Shown piece after piece: positions 47,985 to 59,130 of a DNA stretch of 64,000 nucleotides. The stretch spans positions 25,228,340 to 25,292,339 of the forward strand of contig CM034241.1 in the NCBI GenBank assembly GCA_019916065.1, given 5' to 3'. This DNA comes from Vitellaria paradoxa. Taxonomy: Eukaryota; Streptophyta; Magnoliopsida; Ericales; Sapotaceae. Position 1 is the first letter of the stretch. Each line of letters opens with the position of its first letter. The position numbers were made by a program, and so were the translations under genes. The notes beneath the pieces are model-generated. The model saw nothing but the letters and a program-made list of their open reading frames with translations, did no database searches and was not told where the DNA came from.

Positions 47985-49375
47985 ATAATACAACTCATTG
48001 ATTTGACATTTATTTATTTTTAACCGTTAGATTTATTTAATTGTCAGAATTATTTCATTTTCTCTCCACTTTGATTGTATTTTCGATCAATTCATATGAA
48101 AACATAATCCCTCACTCCTCTCATATAGTTTTTTAATACTTTTTTTATATAAAAATTTTAAAATTAATTTTTAAAAAATGTGAGATTATTTATAATAAAT
48201 AATAAAATTGTACACATTTACACAACAGTAAAGCTCATTGATTTGATATTTATATATTTTTAAGTGTTAGATTTATTCATAATCAGGATTACTTTTTTCT
48301 CTTTTCACTTTGATTGTCTTTTCGATCGCTTCACGTCAAAACGTAATCCTTCTCTCTTCCCATATCCTTTTTGAGTACTTTTCATATGTAAAAGTTTTTA
48401 AATTAATATTTTAAGAATGTGATAATATTTGTAATAAATAATAAAATTGTACATATTTACTAACCAATGTATGGATACCAAATAGACAAATTTAACTAAA
48501 TTTTTTTATTTAAAAAAATATATATTTTAAAATTAATTTTCTTTAAAATTTTATTAAAAAAATAAACATTTAAATTTTAAATAGGTAAATTACATCTACC
48601 TCCCCTTAAAATATAGGTAGTTCCACTTAACATCCATAACATTTAAAAGCTACTCTTACCTCTCTTATTTTAAAATATTATTAATATTGACCATCCTTCG
48701 ATAAAATCAATTGTTAAAACGTAATAGAAAATGTTAAAATAACTAAAACTTTAGGTATTTTTTCTATTTTATCTCTCATTATCTAACATTTCATCAATTT
48801 TCTTTACAAAATAAAATTCCTAAAAATAAGTAAAAACAAAAAAAATTCAAAATTTTCATAAAGAAAACTGACGAAATGTGAGAGAGTAAAGAGTAAAATA
48901 AGAAAATATTTAAAATTTTGATTAATTTGACATTTTATATTAAGTTTTAATAATTTATTTTATCGAAAAATGGTCAATACTAATAACATTTTAAAATAAG
49001 GAAAACAAGTACAACTTTTAAATGTTATAGATGTTAAGTGTACTTATCTAAATATTAATGGAACGTAAGTGTAATTTACCCATTTTAAATACACAGACTT
49101 TTACACTTTTGTGTCATTTATAGAATAAAAAAGTTTGAAATTTTAAATCTAAGATATTTCAACCGTTGGATTTGGTCAATGGCAAGAATTATTTTTTCTC
49201 TCTATTTTACTTGTCTTTTCAGTAATTTCATAAAAAAAATACTCTCTCATTCTTCTCATATTTGTTTTGAATACTTTTTATATAAAAGTTTTTAAATTAA
49301 TATTTTAAAAAATGTGATAATATTTATAATAAATAATAAAACTTTATACATTTATTAAACACTATATAAATATCT
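47985..49375 (+). repeat. AT-rich ~235-bp repeat, three copies, split by a MITE
   Basis: Units at about 47,985-48,230, 48,231-48,465 and 49,115-49,375 share CCGTTAGATTT-like, CTCTCATTC-type, TAAAAGTTTTTAAATTAATAT and AATAAATAATAAAA words. The MITE at 48,583-49,081 lies between copies 2 and 3. Confidence 0.6.
48583..49081. mobile_element. Mutator-like MITE with perfect 9-bp duplication
   Basis: ATTTTAAAT occurs directly outside both ends (48,574-48,582 and 49,082-49,090). The termini AGGTAAATTACATCTACC and (reverse complement) GGGTAAATTACACTTACG are inverted repeats. 499 bp, non-coding. The TIR is related to the one at 46,859. Confidence 0.85.
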
Positions 49376-52254
49376 TAATCTCTTTTGATTAGTGATTTTT
49401 ATTTTTATAGGTTATTTCTACAATTTTTCATGTACGATTATTTTATAAATTTAGATTTGGATTATTTGTACACCAATTATATTTCTGTGACTTTAAAAAC
49501 GGAAAATTATTAATGCACATATTTTGATAGCATAATGATTCGATATAAATTTTCGAACAAATAAATTTGAAGAGGGAGTAAATTATATGAAAAGAGTTGA
49601 GTTGAGGGCCTCTACAATGACGCTGCAGGTTAATTAACAGTGAAATTCTAAATCATTAAATTAATGTAGAACCCATTACGTAATGTAAATCCACCGTTAA
49701 TCTAATCATTCGAAAACATACTACATACAAACTCAACGGTGTAATTGTCAAAGCAATTAGGGATGGGAGCGGGACAGATTGGAGATGGACATAGCATTAT
49801 CTAAATTCAAACTCTAAATCTTCTGCCTATTTCCAAATTTGTTCCAAACTCCAAACATATTTTTTTGGACTTCCATCCTTGCTCAAAACGGAGAACAGAT
49901 ATATTCACGGATATCCAAAACTCCAAACCATTTGTTCACTTCGAATCCGCCCTTAAGTTGTATGTAACCTATTACTACCAAATAATTCATCTCCAAAATC
50001 AAAATAATACATAATAACATATTTTGTAAATAATATAATACATTTCAATAATCTAGTAATATATTTAAAAATACTGTAATGATTAAAATATAAGAAAAAA
50101 CATGAGTTGATAAATTTTAAAATAAATAAAATTTAAAAGAATTGTAAAAAATAAATAAATATCAAAATGTTAAAAAAACATGGCAAAAGTTTGTAAATAA
50201 ATTTTAATTTATTCTATGTCTTAATCAAATAAATCTAAATTTATTTTTTATGATTGCTAAAAATATAAATAAAAATAAAATTTATTTTAACTTTTTAAAT
50301 TTTTTTCTTAAACAAAACTTACAAACATAAAAATAAAAGTTGTAAATTTAAATTTCTAATTTTTTTTATCCCTATTAACTTTTTACATCAATCTAATTTC
50401 AAAATAGAATAACTGGATTTTTTCCTCCCCATTCACAAATAGAAAAAAATAAAACTACAACAAATTTTTAATTTTTTTATAATAACAAATAATTTTTTAG
50501 AATAACATAGAACTATAAAATTTTTATCATAATAGGATAACTCATCTGCATAAGTAAATTTTTTCAAAAAGTTTAAAATGTAATTATCTGCACTTATCAA
50601 ACTATCTAAGAAAAAAATTAATAAGTTGCATTCTTTATATATTTAAAAAAAAATAATTTTCACTATAAAAAAAATATTGAATGTTTCATAAAACATTTTA
50701 GTTAAACTATTTGAAAAATCTATTTTCTAGAGAACTCTTTTGAATATCAATATTGAAAAGTTTACAAATATATCTTAGCTGAAAATGTTAAAAATACGGA
50801 AAAAATAATAAACTATTCAAAGTTTAAGAAAGAAGTTACTTAATAAAACAGTAATTTTTTGTACTAAAAATAAGAAAAATAAAATAAAATAGTAAATAAA
50901 ATATTTAAATTATTTTTTTAAATTTATATCTAGATATTTTTTTCGAAAACAATTGAGTTTACAAGTCATAATAGGGTTTGAAATTGTATAAATTAATATA
51001 AATTTATAAAACTTATAGTTTCATAATTCGTACAGCAAGTAAAACTTTAAATTTTAAAGGAATTTATATAACTTTGTAGAGTCTCAAATGATATACCTTA
51101 TAAAATTTTAAATTTACCTTTTTAAGTTTTCTTAATTTTTGCGTATGAAATAAATAAATTAAACTTTTAAAACTTTAATTTGCACAAAAGTAAGAAAAAA
51201 ATTAATTTTATAATTTCTTTCCCAAATACACTCTAATTAATACAAAACGATGACAATTTTTGTTTTAAATTTTTTTATCAATATTCATTTTAATGATAAA
51301 AATAGTGAAGTTCAATAAGTCTAGAGTATTATGAATGTAAATATTGTTTGTCATGGTGTAGTGACGATGTTGTCATCATGGTTTCAAATAATTTTGGGTT
51401 ATTCAGATATTTTTCAGAACAGATCGGGACAAATCGGGATAAATTGGGGTAGATTCGAATTAGATATCGGATTCGGGGCAGATTGGGGCGGAAGTAATGC
51501 CATCCCTATATCCGATCTAATATCCAAATTTTTTTTAAAAAAACAAATCTAAATCCGATCCAATCTAAAAAAAAATAAATTTAATTTCACATCTATCTAA
51601 ATTGAATAATGGATCGAATTCAGACGGATCGGCCGAGATGCCTATCCTTAAAAGCAGTGCTCATGTCACAAGCAAACACAGTTATCCCACAATGACGTCG
51701 TGCAAGTTTATTCTTTTCCGCCACTCGCGTAGAAACCATTCCAACAACGGGTCTTTCTCTGCAAAAGCACGATTAATCCCCTTTTATTCCAGAGATGCTT
51801 GGTTTATCAAAAAAAATATATATATATAAAAATAAAAAAAAATCTAACTTTAACTATTTTTTTAAATTTTTAATTAAATTTTATTGAGTCACTTTTACAC
51901 TAATTTTTTATTTTTTTATTTTTTATATCAAATAAAGGATAACTTTTCCGTGATCTTTAGGGAAAAAAGAAAGCCTTCTTATGCTCCGTATGCCTATTCT
52001 TGGGTGCACCACCCTGTTCAAAAATTGTCTCTATCTTCAAAAGAAACAGAAATGGGAAAAAATTGAATGCTATTATTGCTAGTTGGTTCACGATTTTCAT
52101 CCGCGTTTCACAAATCCAAACACGTGGTGGACGTTGTGGTTGTCTCGTGTCTTTTCCCGCTCAAGCCACTCCACCTCACTTCAATTATTTACCTTTGTCC
52201 TAGTTCTTCCATGAAAATCCTAGAGTGAGAAAGTAGAGAGCGATAGCGTCGCAG
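49376..52254. other. AT-rich sequence upstream of the gypsy gag
   Basis: No gene seen. TAGGGATGG at 49,760 and CATCCCTA ending at 51,508 could be ends of an hAT-like element, but no duplication supports it. No convincing LTR or primer-binding site was found before the gag start. Confidence 0.4.
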
Positions 52255-53805
52255 ATGATATGGGTTCCAACGCTTGAGTTGCGGCGACATTCCCCCAAGC
52301 TGGTTCCTCTCGGAGCATGCATGACTAAAGTTTCGAGTTGCAAGACGACCAAGAAAAAGAAGGAATCAGCGTCTTCAGGATCAACAGAAGATGATGACAT
52401 CGACCACGATGAGAGTGAAGGATCTCAGCATTCAAACCAATCAACAGAGGGAGACTCGGAGACAGACTCAAGTGCAGAAAAACAGCAACGCTCTTTCACT
52501 AGCATGCGGATGGATTTTCCTCGCTTTGGAGGTGAAGATCCTATCGTATGGTTGGACCGCATCAAACAATATTTTTCAACACAGAGAATTCAAGGCCAGA
52601 AAAAGGTGGTGCTCACTTCTTTCTACCTTGAGGGAGAAGCAACTCAGTGGTGGCAATGGTATTCTAAGGCCGCAGGAGGAAAGGTGATCCCATGGAAGAA
52701 ATTCGAGAAGGGTATTTTACGCCGCTTTGGACCAACAGATTTTGAGGATTATGATGAAGCTTTAAGCAAAATCAGGCAGAACAGAACTTTTCATGAGTAT
52801 CTTCAAGAATTTGAAAGACTCGCTAACCGTGTCTCAGGGTGGCCAAAGAAGGCGCTCCTTGGCGCATTCATGCGAGGACTAAAGGAGGAGATTGCAGTAG
52901 ATGTGCGGATGTTTCGTCCAAAGGGTTTGCAACAGGCCATAGATTTGGCAAAACGCCAAGATGATCGACTTCAACAGACACGTAAGATCGCCGAGGGATA
53001 CCATAATAACACACGAAGCGCGGGACCAGCAATACTAGAAAATTTGAGTGGTACAGGCAGCAAGCCACTTCCAGGGACAGCAGTGAAGCGATTAACATAC
53101 GAGGAGATGCGCGCTAGACGGGAGAAAAATCTCTGCTTTAACTGCAATGAAAAGTGTACACCGGGGCATCGTTGTAAGGCACAAACTTGTCTCATTGAAA
53201 CAGAGCCTCAGTTGGGCGATGAAGAAGAACCCACAGAGGAACTTCCGGTGGAGGGATCGCCAAAGGAACCATTAATCTCTCTACACGCAATATCAGGTAG
53301 TGTGGGCAATCGGACTATGCAAGTGAAAGCCATGATTAACCGACAAGAGATTAATGCATTGATTGATAGCAGGTCGAGCCACAATTTCATCAATGAAGCT
53401 ATCGTCAATCAACTCAACTTAGCTGTTACTGCTATTGCTTCTTTCCATGTACGGGTGGCCAGTGGAGATGTGTTAACTTGCCAAGCCAAATATAAAGGAG
53501 TCGAGGTCACCATCCAAGGTTTTACTTTCAGTACTACTTTTTTTGCACTTCCAATTCATGGGTTAGATTTGGTATTGGGCTATCAATGGTTAGAGGGACT
53601 AGGCCGTGTGATTAATGATTATTCTCAACGCACGATGGAGTTTACTGTGCAAGGGCAGAAGCACTTACTTCGGGCAGAACCAACTGGATCATTAAAGGAT
53701 GTCGATGTTAATTCTTTGCTTCAAGAGTGGCGATCCAGAACAGAATTATTTTGCCTCGCTGCTATTGACGAGGATGAAGGGAAAAGTAAGAAAGAAGAGT
53801 CGTAG
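52255..53805 (+). CDS. Gypsy gag-protease polyprotein
   Basis: One open frame of 516 residues. Residues about 60-110 are acidic and Ser/Gln-rich. Residues 85-240 form the retrotransposon gag domain that packages element RNA. A CCHC knuckle, CFNCNEKCTPGHRC, begins at residue 294. The aspartic protease follows, with ALIDSRSSHNFI: catalytic Asp 371 and Ser 372 are present, but the invariant Gly is Arg 373 (AGG), which should disable the enzyme. The frame ends in TAG at 53,803, immediately followed by ATG and the RT in the same frame. In this clade gag and pol are usually one frame, so the TAG is a nonsense mutation or, less likely, a readthrough stop. The real start may be a later Met (52,321). 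Confidence 0.8.
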   Translation: MIWVPTLELRRHSPKLVPLGACMTKVSSCKTTKKKKESASSGSTEDDDIDHDESEGSQHSNQSTEGDSETDSSAEKQQRSFTSMRMDFPRFGGEDPIVWLDRIKQYFSTQRIQGQKKVVLTSFYLEGEATQWWQWYSKAAGGKVIPWKKFEKGILRRFGPTDFEDYDEALSKIRQNRTFHEYLQEFERLANRVSGWPKKALLGAFMRGLKEEIAVDVRMFRPKGLQQAIDLAKRQDDRLQQTRKIAEGYHNNTRSAGPAILENLSGTGSKPLPGTAVKRLTYEEMRARREKNLCFNCNEKCTPGHRCKAQTCLIETEPQLGDEEEPTEELPVEGSPKEPLISLHAISGSVGNRTMQVKAMINRQEINALIDSRSSHNFINEAIVNQLNLAVTAIASFHVRVASGDVLTCQAKYKGVEVTIQGFTFSTTFFALPIHGLDLVLGYQWLEGLGRVINDYSQRTMEFTVQGQKHLLRAEPTGSLKDVDVNSLLQEWRSRTELFCLAAIDEDEGKSKKEES

Positions 53806-55598
53806 ATGCCCTTAGAGGTACAACAAATTTTGAGAGAGTACAGCAAGGTGCTGGAAACACCTACTGGGTTGCCACCTCCATGTCACTTTGATCACCGAAT
53901 TTTACTAAAGGATGAAAGTGCACCTGTTAATGTTGCTCCTTATCGATATGCACACTTTCAAAAGAACAAGATCGAATGCCTAGTTGAGGAAATGCTAACT
54001 GATGGCTTAATAAGGCCTAGTATAAGCCCATTTTCATCACCGGTTTTGCTTGTAAGGAAGAAAGATGGCTCATGGCGGTTTTGTACTGATTACCGTGCTC
54101 TAAACGAAGTCACTATCAAGGATCGGTTTCCAATTCCAACTATTGACGACATGCTTGATGAACTGTATGGCGCAGCCTATTTTTCCAAACTAGACTTGCG
54201 CGCCGGTTATCATCAAATCCGCAAGCACCCTGAAGACGTCCACAAGACAGCTTTTCGAACCCATAGCAGCCATTTCGAGTATTTGGTGATGCCTTTTGGC
54301 CTATGTAATGCCCCCTCAACCTTTCAGGCAGCCATGAACTCTATCTTCAAGGTACACTTGCGACATTTTATCTTGGTTTTTTTCGATGACATTTTAATTT
54401 ACAGCAAGACGTGGAGCGAGCATCTTATTCATCTCCGTACCACTCTGGGAATATTGGTGGAGAATTCTTTTTACATCAAACCGTCAAAGTGCTCATTTTG
54501 CCAGCAAGAAATTGAGTACTTAGGCCATATAATTTCCAATATTGGTGTTCGTGTAGATGACCGCAAGATAGAAGCTATGACTCGTTGGCCTCTGCCTACT
54601 ACCGTCACTGCATTGCGAGGTTTTCTTGGCCTTACTGGCTATTATCGTAAATTTGTACAACATTATGGCATTATTGCAAGACCCCTAACACAATTGTTAA
54701 AGAAATGACAATTTGAATGGGGAGAAGAGGCTGACAAGGCTTTTATTGCATTGAAGTTGGCCATGACAAGCACCCCTTGTCCTAGTTTTACTGGATTTTT
54801 CGACTGAGTTTATTATTGAGACAGATGCTTCCGGTGATGGCATCGATGCAGTTCTTTCCCAAAACAGTCGTCCGATTGCCTTCCTTAGCAAGGCCATTGG
54901 TCCTACAAAAAAATCATGGTCTACATATGAGAAGGAAATGCTTGCTATACTGGAAGCTATTTGCACATGGCGACCATATTTACTGGGTCGACATTTTAAG
55001 ATTTGCACTGATCAGCGCAGTTTGCAATTTTTGCTCGAACAACGAATCACCACCCCGAAGCAGCAAAAATGGATATCAAAATTGTTGGGATTCGACTATG
55101 AGATAATGTATAAGCCGGGTAGAGAAAATAATGCCGTAGATGACTTATCCCATAGTGGCATGATGCATGAAATTGCTGCTATATCAAGACTACTATGGTT
55201 ATTTTGGAATGATCTTCGTATGGCCACAAAAGAAGATTCAGTGCTGGGTTATCTTGTTCACAAGTTACAAAATGACCCACATTCAGTGGCTGACCATGTC
55301 CTACGGAATGGATGCATTTTGACTCATGGTCGCATTTTGGTTCCGGATTCTCCCGTACTTAAGCACACTTTGCTCATAGAATTCCATGACACCCCAACCG
55401 GTGGTCATTCAAGAATTTTACGCACCTACAAGCATCTTTCACAGCTATTTCACTGGAAGGGCATGAAAAAGGACGTTCAAGCACATATTCAACAGTGCGA
55501 TGTTTGTCAAAAAAATAAATATGATACTCGTACTCCAGCGGGACTTCTTGAACCACTTGCAATTCCAAATGGTGTTTGGACAGATATCAGTATGGATT
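53806..55598 (+). pseudogene. Gypsy RT-RNase H-integrase, broken
   Basis: From 53,806 the frame gives a full RT: PYRYAHFQKNKIE, RPSISPFSSPVLLVRKKDGS, RFCTDYRALNEVT, FSKLDLRAGYHQI, MPFGLCNAPSTFQ and FFDDILIYS with the catalytic Asp pair at 54,385-54,390. A TGA at 54,706 and a +1 insertion near 54,777 break it. The next frame continues with RNase H (IIETDASGDGIDAVLSQ, YEKEMLAILEA) and the integrase HHCC finger (EFHDTPTGGH...CDVCQ). It ends at WTDISMDS, at the first catalytic Asp of the integrase core, because CACTA sequence begins at 55,599. Confidence 0.85.
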
Positions 55599-55970
55599 CA
55601 CTAGTAGAAAAAAGTGTATTAGCGACCACCATAGGCAGTCGCTAAAAATAAAAAAAGCGGTCGCTAATAACCTCTAGCGACCGCCTAACGACCGCAAAAA
55701 AGTGGCCGCGACAAGCTCGTCGCTAAAGACCATTAGCGACCGCCAGGTGGCGGTCGCTCAATAGTAGCGACCCCTCTTAGCGACCGTTGGACAGGGTGGT
55801 ATTCTGAACTATTAGCGACCGCCTACAGAGGCTTTAGCGACCGCCATGGTGGCCACTAAAAAGAAGCTATTAGCGACCGCCTACTCATCCTTTAGTGACG
55901 GCTAGGATGGCCACTTAAAAAGTTGGTTTTAGCCTTTAGCGACCGCCTAGGCGGTCGCTAATATTGTATT
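55599..55970 (-). repeat. CACTA family 1 terminus and subterminal repeats, best-preserved set
   Basis: After the CACTAGTAGAAAAAAG terminus, TAGCGACCGC or its complement GCGGTCGCTAA recurs about fifteen times in 350 bp in both orientations, often as palindromic pairs such as CGACCGCCTAGGCGGTCGCT near 55,938-55,957. Such subterminal motifs bind the TnpA-like protein in En/Spm; here the motif is GC-rich and CpG-containing in an otherwise AT-rich region. Confidence 0.85.
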
Positions 55971-56339
55971 TTTTTTTTTAAATTCTTTGTTTGTTCTGTT
56001 GCCTAATTAGCTCCTGTACCTGTTTGATAAAGTTTTATAAAACGAAATACTAAAATTAAATTAAATCATATGCATACACACAACCAAAAAAGAAAAAGCT
56101 AATGAAAAACTTTTTATTTGCATTAATAAATTTGCAACGTCTTTGAATTACAAAAAGCTAGAAAAGGAAAGTCTTATACAATTTCAAAGAACAAAATAAA
56201 AAACAAAACAAGATATCCGCTGCAGTATCAGTCAATTAACCTGAAACAAAAATAAATTTTATTAGTCAATAAAATTATAAATATAAATAAAATGATGTAA
56301 AACTAATATTAAGAGTGATATAAGTAAAAATTTGAAGTT

Positions 56340-56850
56340 AAAAAACATTTTGTACGATTTTGAGCTCCTTGGGTGTCGAATTCACATGCGGTTTATTTTC
56401 ACAGATTAGTAATGACCCGAAGATCGTGCCTCTCGGGTTTGACGGGCATCGGAGCCCGTTTGCTCGGTTTAGACCTTTGGAAGCCAAGTTCTAATTTCTA
56501 ATTTTCAAGTTTCAAATCAAACGTACTTTTTAAGATTTCGAGCGCCCCAAATATCGAATTCACGCGCCGTTCGTTCCTATAAGTCACTAATGGCTTGAAG
56601 ATCATGCCCTCTGCTTGGTTTGAGCCGTCGAAGGCCAAGTTCTAGTTTCTAAATTCCAAGTTTCAAGTTAAACATACTTTTTAGGCTTTCGAGCACCCTA
56701 AGCATTGGATTCACGCGTCGTTCATTCCTATAGGTCACTAATGGTTTGAATATCGTGCCCGTCGAGTTTGACAGGCATCGAAGCTCGTCTGCTCAGTTTG
56801 GGCCATTGGAGGCCAAGTTCTAATTTCAAGATTTCAAGTTTTTATGTTTT
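56340..56850 (-). repeat. Minisatellite, three copies (family 1 unit, inverted)
   Basis: Three units with GACGGGCATCGGAGCCCGTT / TTTGCTCGGTTT and GAAGATCGTGCC words, each followed by CCAAGTTCTA and CAAGTTTCAA. They are reverse complements of the units at 38,040-39,790. Confidence 0.8.
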
Positions 56851-57034
56851 AAAATTTGTAATGTTTTTAAGTTTTTGTATTTCCAAATTAATCACTTTTG
56901 AACTTTTTCTCAATGTCCATAAAACAATAGTAAAGAATCTATAAACAGAGCTGAAATATTAAATTTAGAGAATAAATTCAAGTACATATATTTAAATTAT
57001 TTAAGAGTTAAAAAACTTAAACATATTCGTAAAC

Positions 57035-59013
57035 TCATACCTGATCCGGATCATTCGAGCTTGCTGGATCATGCATGCCTTCACCGACTGACTCGTGTCT
57101 CGCCTGGTGACCGCTACTAGCATCCGGGGCCTACAATAAAATAGTATATGATTAACAACAAACATAAATATATGTTCCTAAAGCAATTGTTTTGAATTTC
57201 AAAACAAATTATGTAGTTATTCACCTGAGTACGAATCGGTGGATCTGAAGCATCATTTATGGGGACACGGCTTTGAGCTAGTCGCTGCTCTAGCTCTGCA
57301 AGATGTGCCTGTATTTGAGCCTGCACTTGGGCCTGTACCTGGGCCTGCACCTGGGCCTGTACCTGGGCCTGCATCTGGACCTCCATCCTCGCTCGGATAT
57401 CCTCTACCCGCACGTCCATCTCTTGGCGAAGAGACTGGATCAGCTCGTCAACTTCCTCATCAGTACGTAAACGTGAGCCCTGAGACGAACTAATTCCAGA
57501 TGACTCCGCTCGTGCGATGGTAGAACGTGGTATGCCTGTGCCATATGTCAGTGTATATCCATGCCCATCCTGGCCAATGATAGCGTGGAATATCTCATCT
57601 CGCCTAGCAGCGACTCGACGCTCCTCCTCTGGCAACTGGGCCAACCGAGCCTCAAACTGGGCCTGTGTAATATTTGGAACAAAATTAGAAAGATAAATGA
57701 ATAAATCTAGTGATAGGTAAATTAAATTATTGCAAAAAAAATAAATTCTTACTACAAGAGCTGCAACCTCGGGGTGTTCAAGTCTACGACTCGCCATCCA
57801 CACAGACATCCGGTCAGTGAGCGCACCCTCCTCACGTAACTGTTAAAAGAAAAATTATGTCAACTATATATATGGATATGAATTACTAAAAAATTGAATA
57901 ACATGTATGGTCTAATGTGGAAGTTTACCTGGTGCCGAAGTTGCGTAACGTGTCGAGTCCCAAGCTTGTGAGGAGCGCCCTGCATCAAACGATTTTGGGA
58001 ATTTCGTTGTGCCTCTTCCTACATTCATTTTTGGTTAGTTTTTACTCATTTCTTTTTCTAAATATTAAATGAAATGAACAAAATAATGGAAACTACTCAC
58101 CCTGGCCTTCTCGCTCGACCAGTACCGAACTAGCTCAGGCCACTGTGAAGGGAGAATGCCCCTTGGGACTCGTTCAAGAAGGTCCGGGTCGTCTATATTC
58201 TTCTCCCAATGGTCTTTCTTCACCTTATTTTTGTGATCTTTCCACAACTTTCGGCACTTTGCCATGCAAACTGGCCGAAAGTCATCAGGACACGACCTTA
58301 AATTGTCCTGAATAGGACAGAGAAATTTCATTAGCCAAAGAATGTTGTAAATTGACACATTATATAATAACCTTGAAGTTAAGATAGAAATAAACATCTT
58401 ACCTTAACCTCCTCCCAGAGTCGATCTAATGTATCCTGAGGAAAGGCAGTCCAATCGGGCACAGTCAGGGGAAATCTGTGTGGGTCCCGTACCATATGCC
58501 CCAACTGGCTAATGAACGGGCGAGCCCCTGCCCCAACTGGATGAAATATGTCGTCAAACTGCACATCAGAAGGGGTGCCTGAATTCCATGAAGGAATCCC
58601 TCTGGCAGGGCCCCTGCCCCTGTTGGAAGATGTAGTCGTCGTAGTAGAACCTATTAACAATAAACTTGTATTAATTAAACAAAAATGAAATTCTTGTGTA
58701 AAAATATTAAATATAAAAATAACATTATACCACTATGCCTGGAGGCCGATGCAGTAGCTGTAGATGGTGAAGGCCCTACTGGTGTAGATAGAGAAGATCC
58801 AGATCGTGCCGGAGTAGGTGTCGATAAGGTCAGCCCCTGAGTGCATGGTTGGATCCGAATTGATGATGAAGTGGATGCAGGTGTCTGGTGCGTGGCGGGA
58901 GGACCCACTGTAGGCATCGATTGTCTAGAGTCCCCTGTCGGACTACGAGCCTGTGCCTGACGTAATAACTCGTCCATCGTGCGCGGACGATCTCTCCTTT
59001 TACGTCCTGACAT
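57035..59013 (-). CDS. CACTA family 1 accessory protein (Transposase_24 type)
   Basis: Seven exons can be set by GT/AG borders: 59,013-58,731; 58,650-58,403; about 58,307-58,101; 58,018-57,929; 57,839-57,753; 57,662-57,225; 57,130-57,035. Together they give 482 residues with no stop or phase conflict. The order is a basic, Ser/Pro/Thr-rich N-terminus (MSGRKRRDRPRTMDELLRQ), RGRGPARGIPSW, the Ptta/En/Spm domain (HMVRDPHRFPL, FRPVCMAKCRKLWKDHKNK, RGILPSQWPELVRYW), then AQFEARLAQLPEEERR. It ends with a coiled-coil-like C-terminus holding a VQAQ tandem repeat. It is probably the TnpA-like partner that binds subterminal repeats; no enzyme motif is visible. The gene starts 117 bp after the transposase stop on the same strand, so co-transcription and alternative splicing, as in En/Spm, are plausible. 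Confidence 0.8.
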
Positions 59014-59130
59014 GTCTGTTTACATGTTTATAAAATAAATAAATTTCACGTAATTACTAAAAACTATTCCCAAACAACAAGTTAAACATATTCTTGAGCA
59101 AAATTTGGAAGGAAAAAAGTGAACAACCCT

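Larger units (their letters stand above)
52255..55598 (+). mobile_element. Reina-like Ty3/gypsy retrotransposon, 3' part displaced by CACTA
   Basis: Order gag, protease, RT, RNase H, integrase on the plus strand marks Ty3/gypsy. The gag start (MRMDFPRFGGEDP, WLDRIKQYF, LEGEATQWW) is of the type I associate with short-LTR Reina chromoviruses. The integrase is cut at 55,598 by a CACTA element; its remainder and 3' LTR would lie beyond the CACTA, outside the window. Confidence 0.85.

Noticed and set aside
49760..51508. Possible hAT-like element with TAGGGATGG / CATCCCTA ends
   Set aside because: Only nine bases are inverted and the 8-bp flanks (AAAGCAAT, TATCCGAT) do not match.
51640..52254. 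5' LTR of the plus-strand gypsy
   Set aside because: No TG...CA pair, duplication or primer-binding site could be found; the other LTR is outside the window.
52200..53408. Several antisense open stretches opposite the gypsy gag
   Set aside because: They are shadows of the long gag frame and show no domain.
57239..57493. Plus-strand Pro/Gly-rich frame
   Set aside because: It is the complement of the Gln-Ala-Val repeat in the accessory gene.
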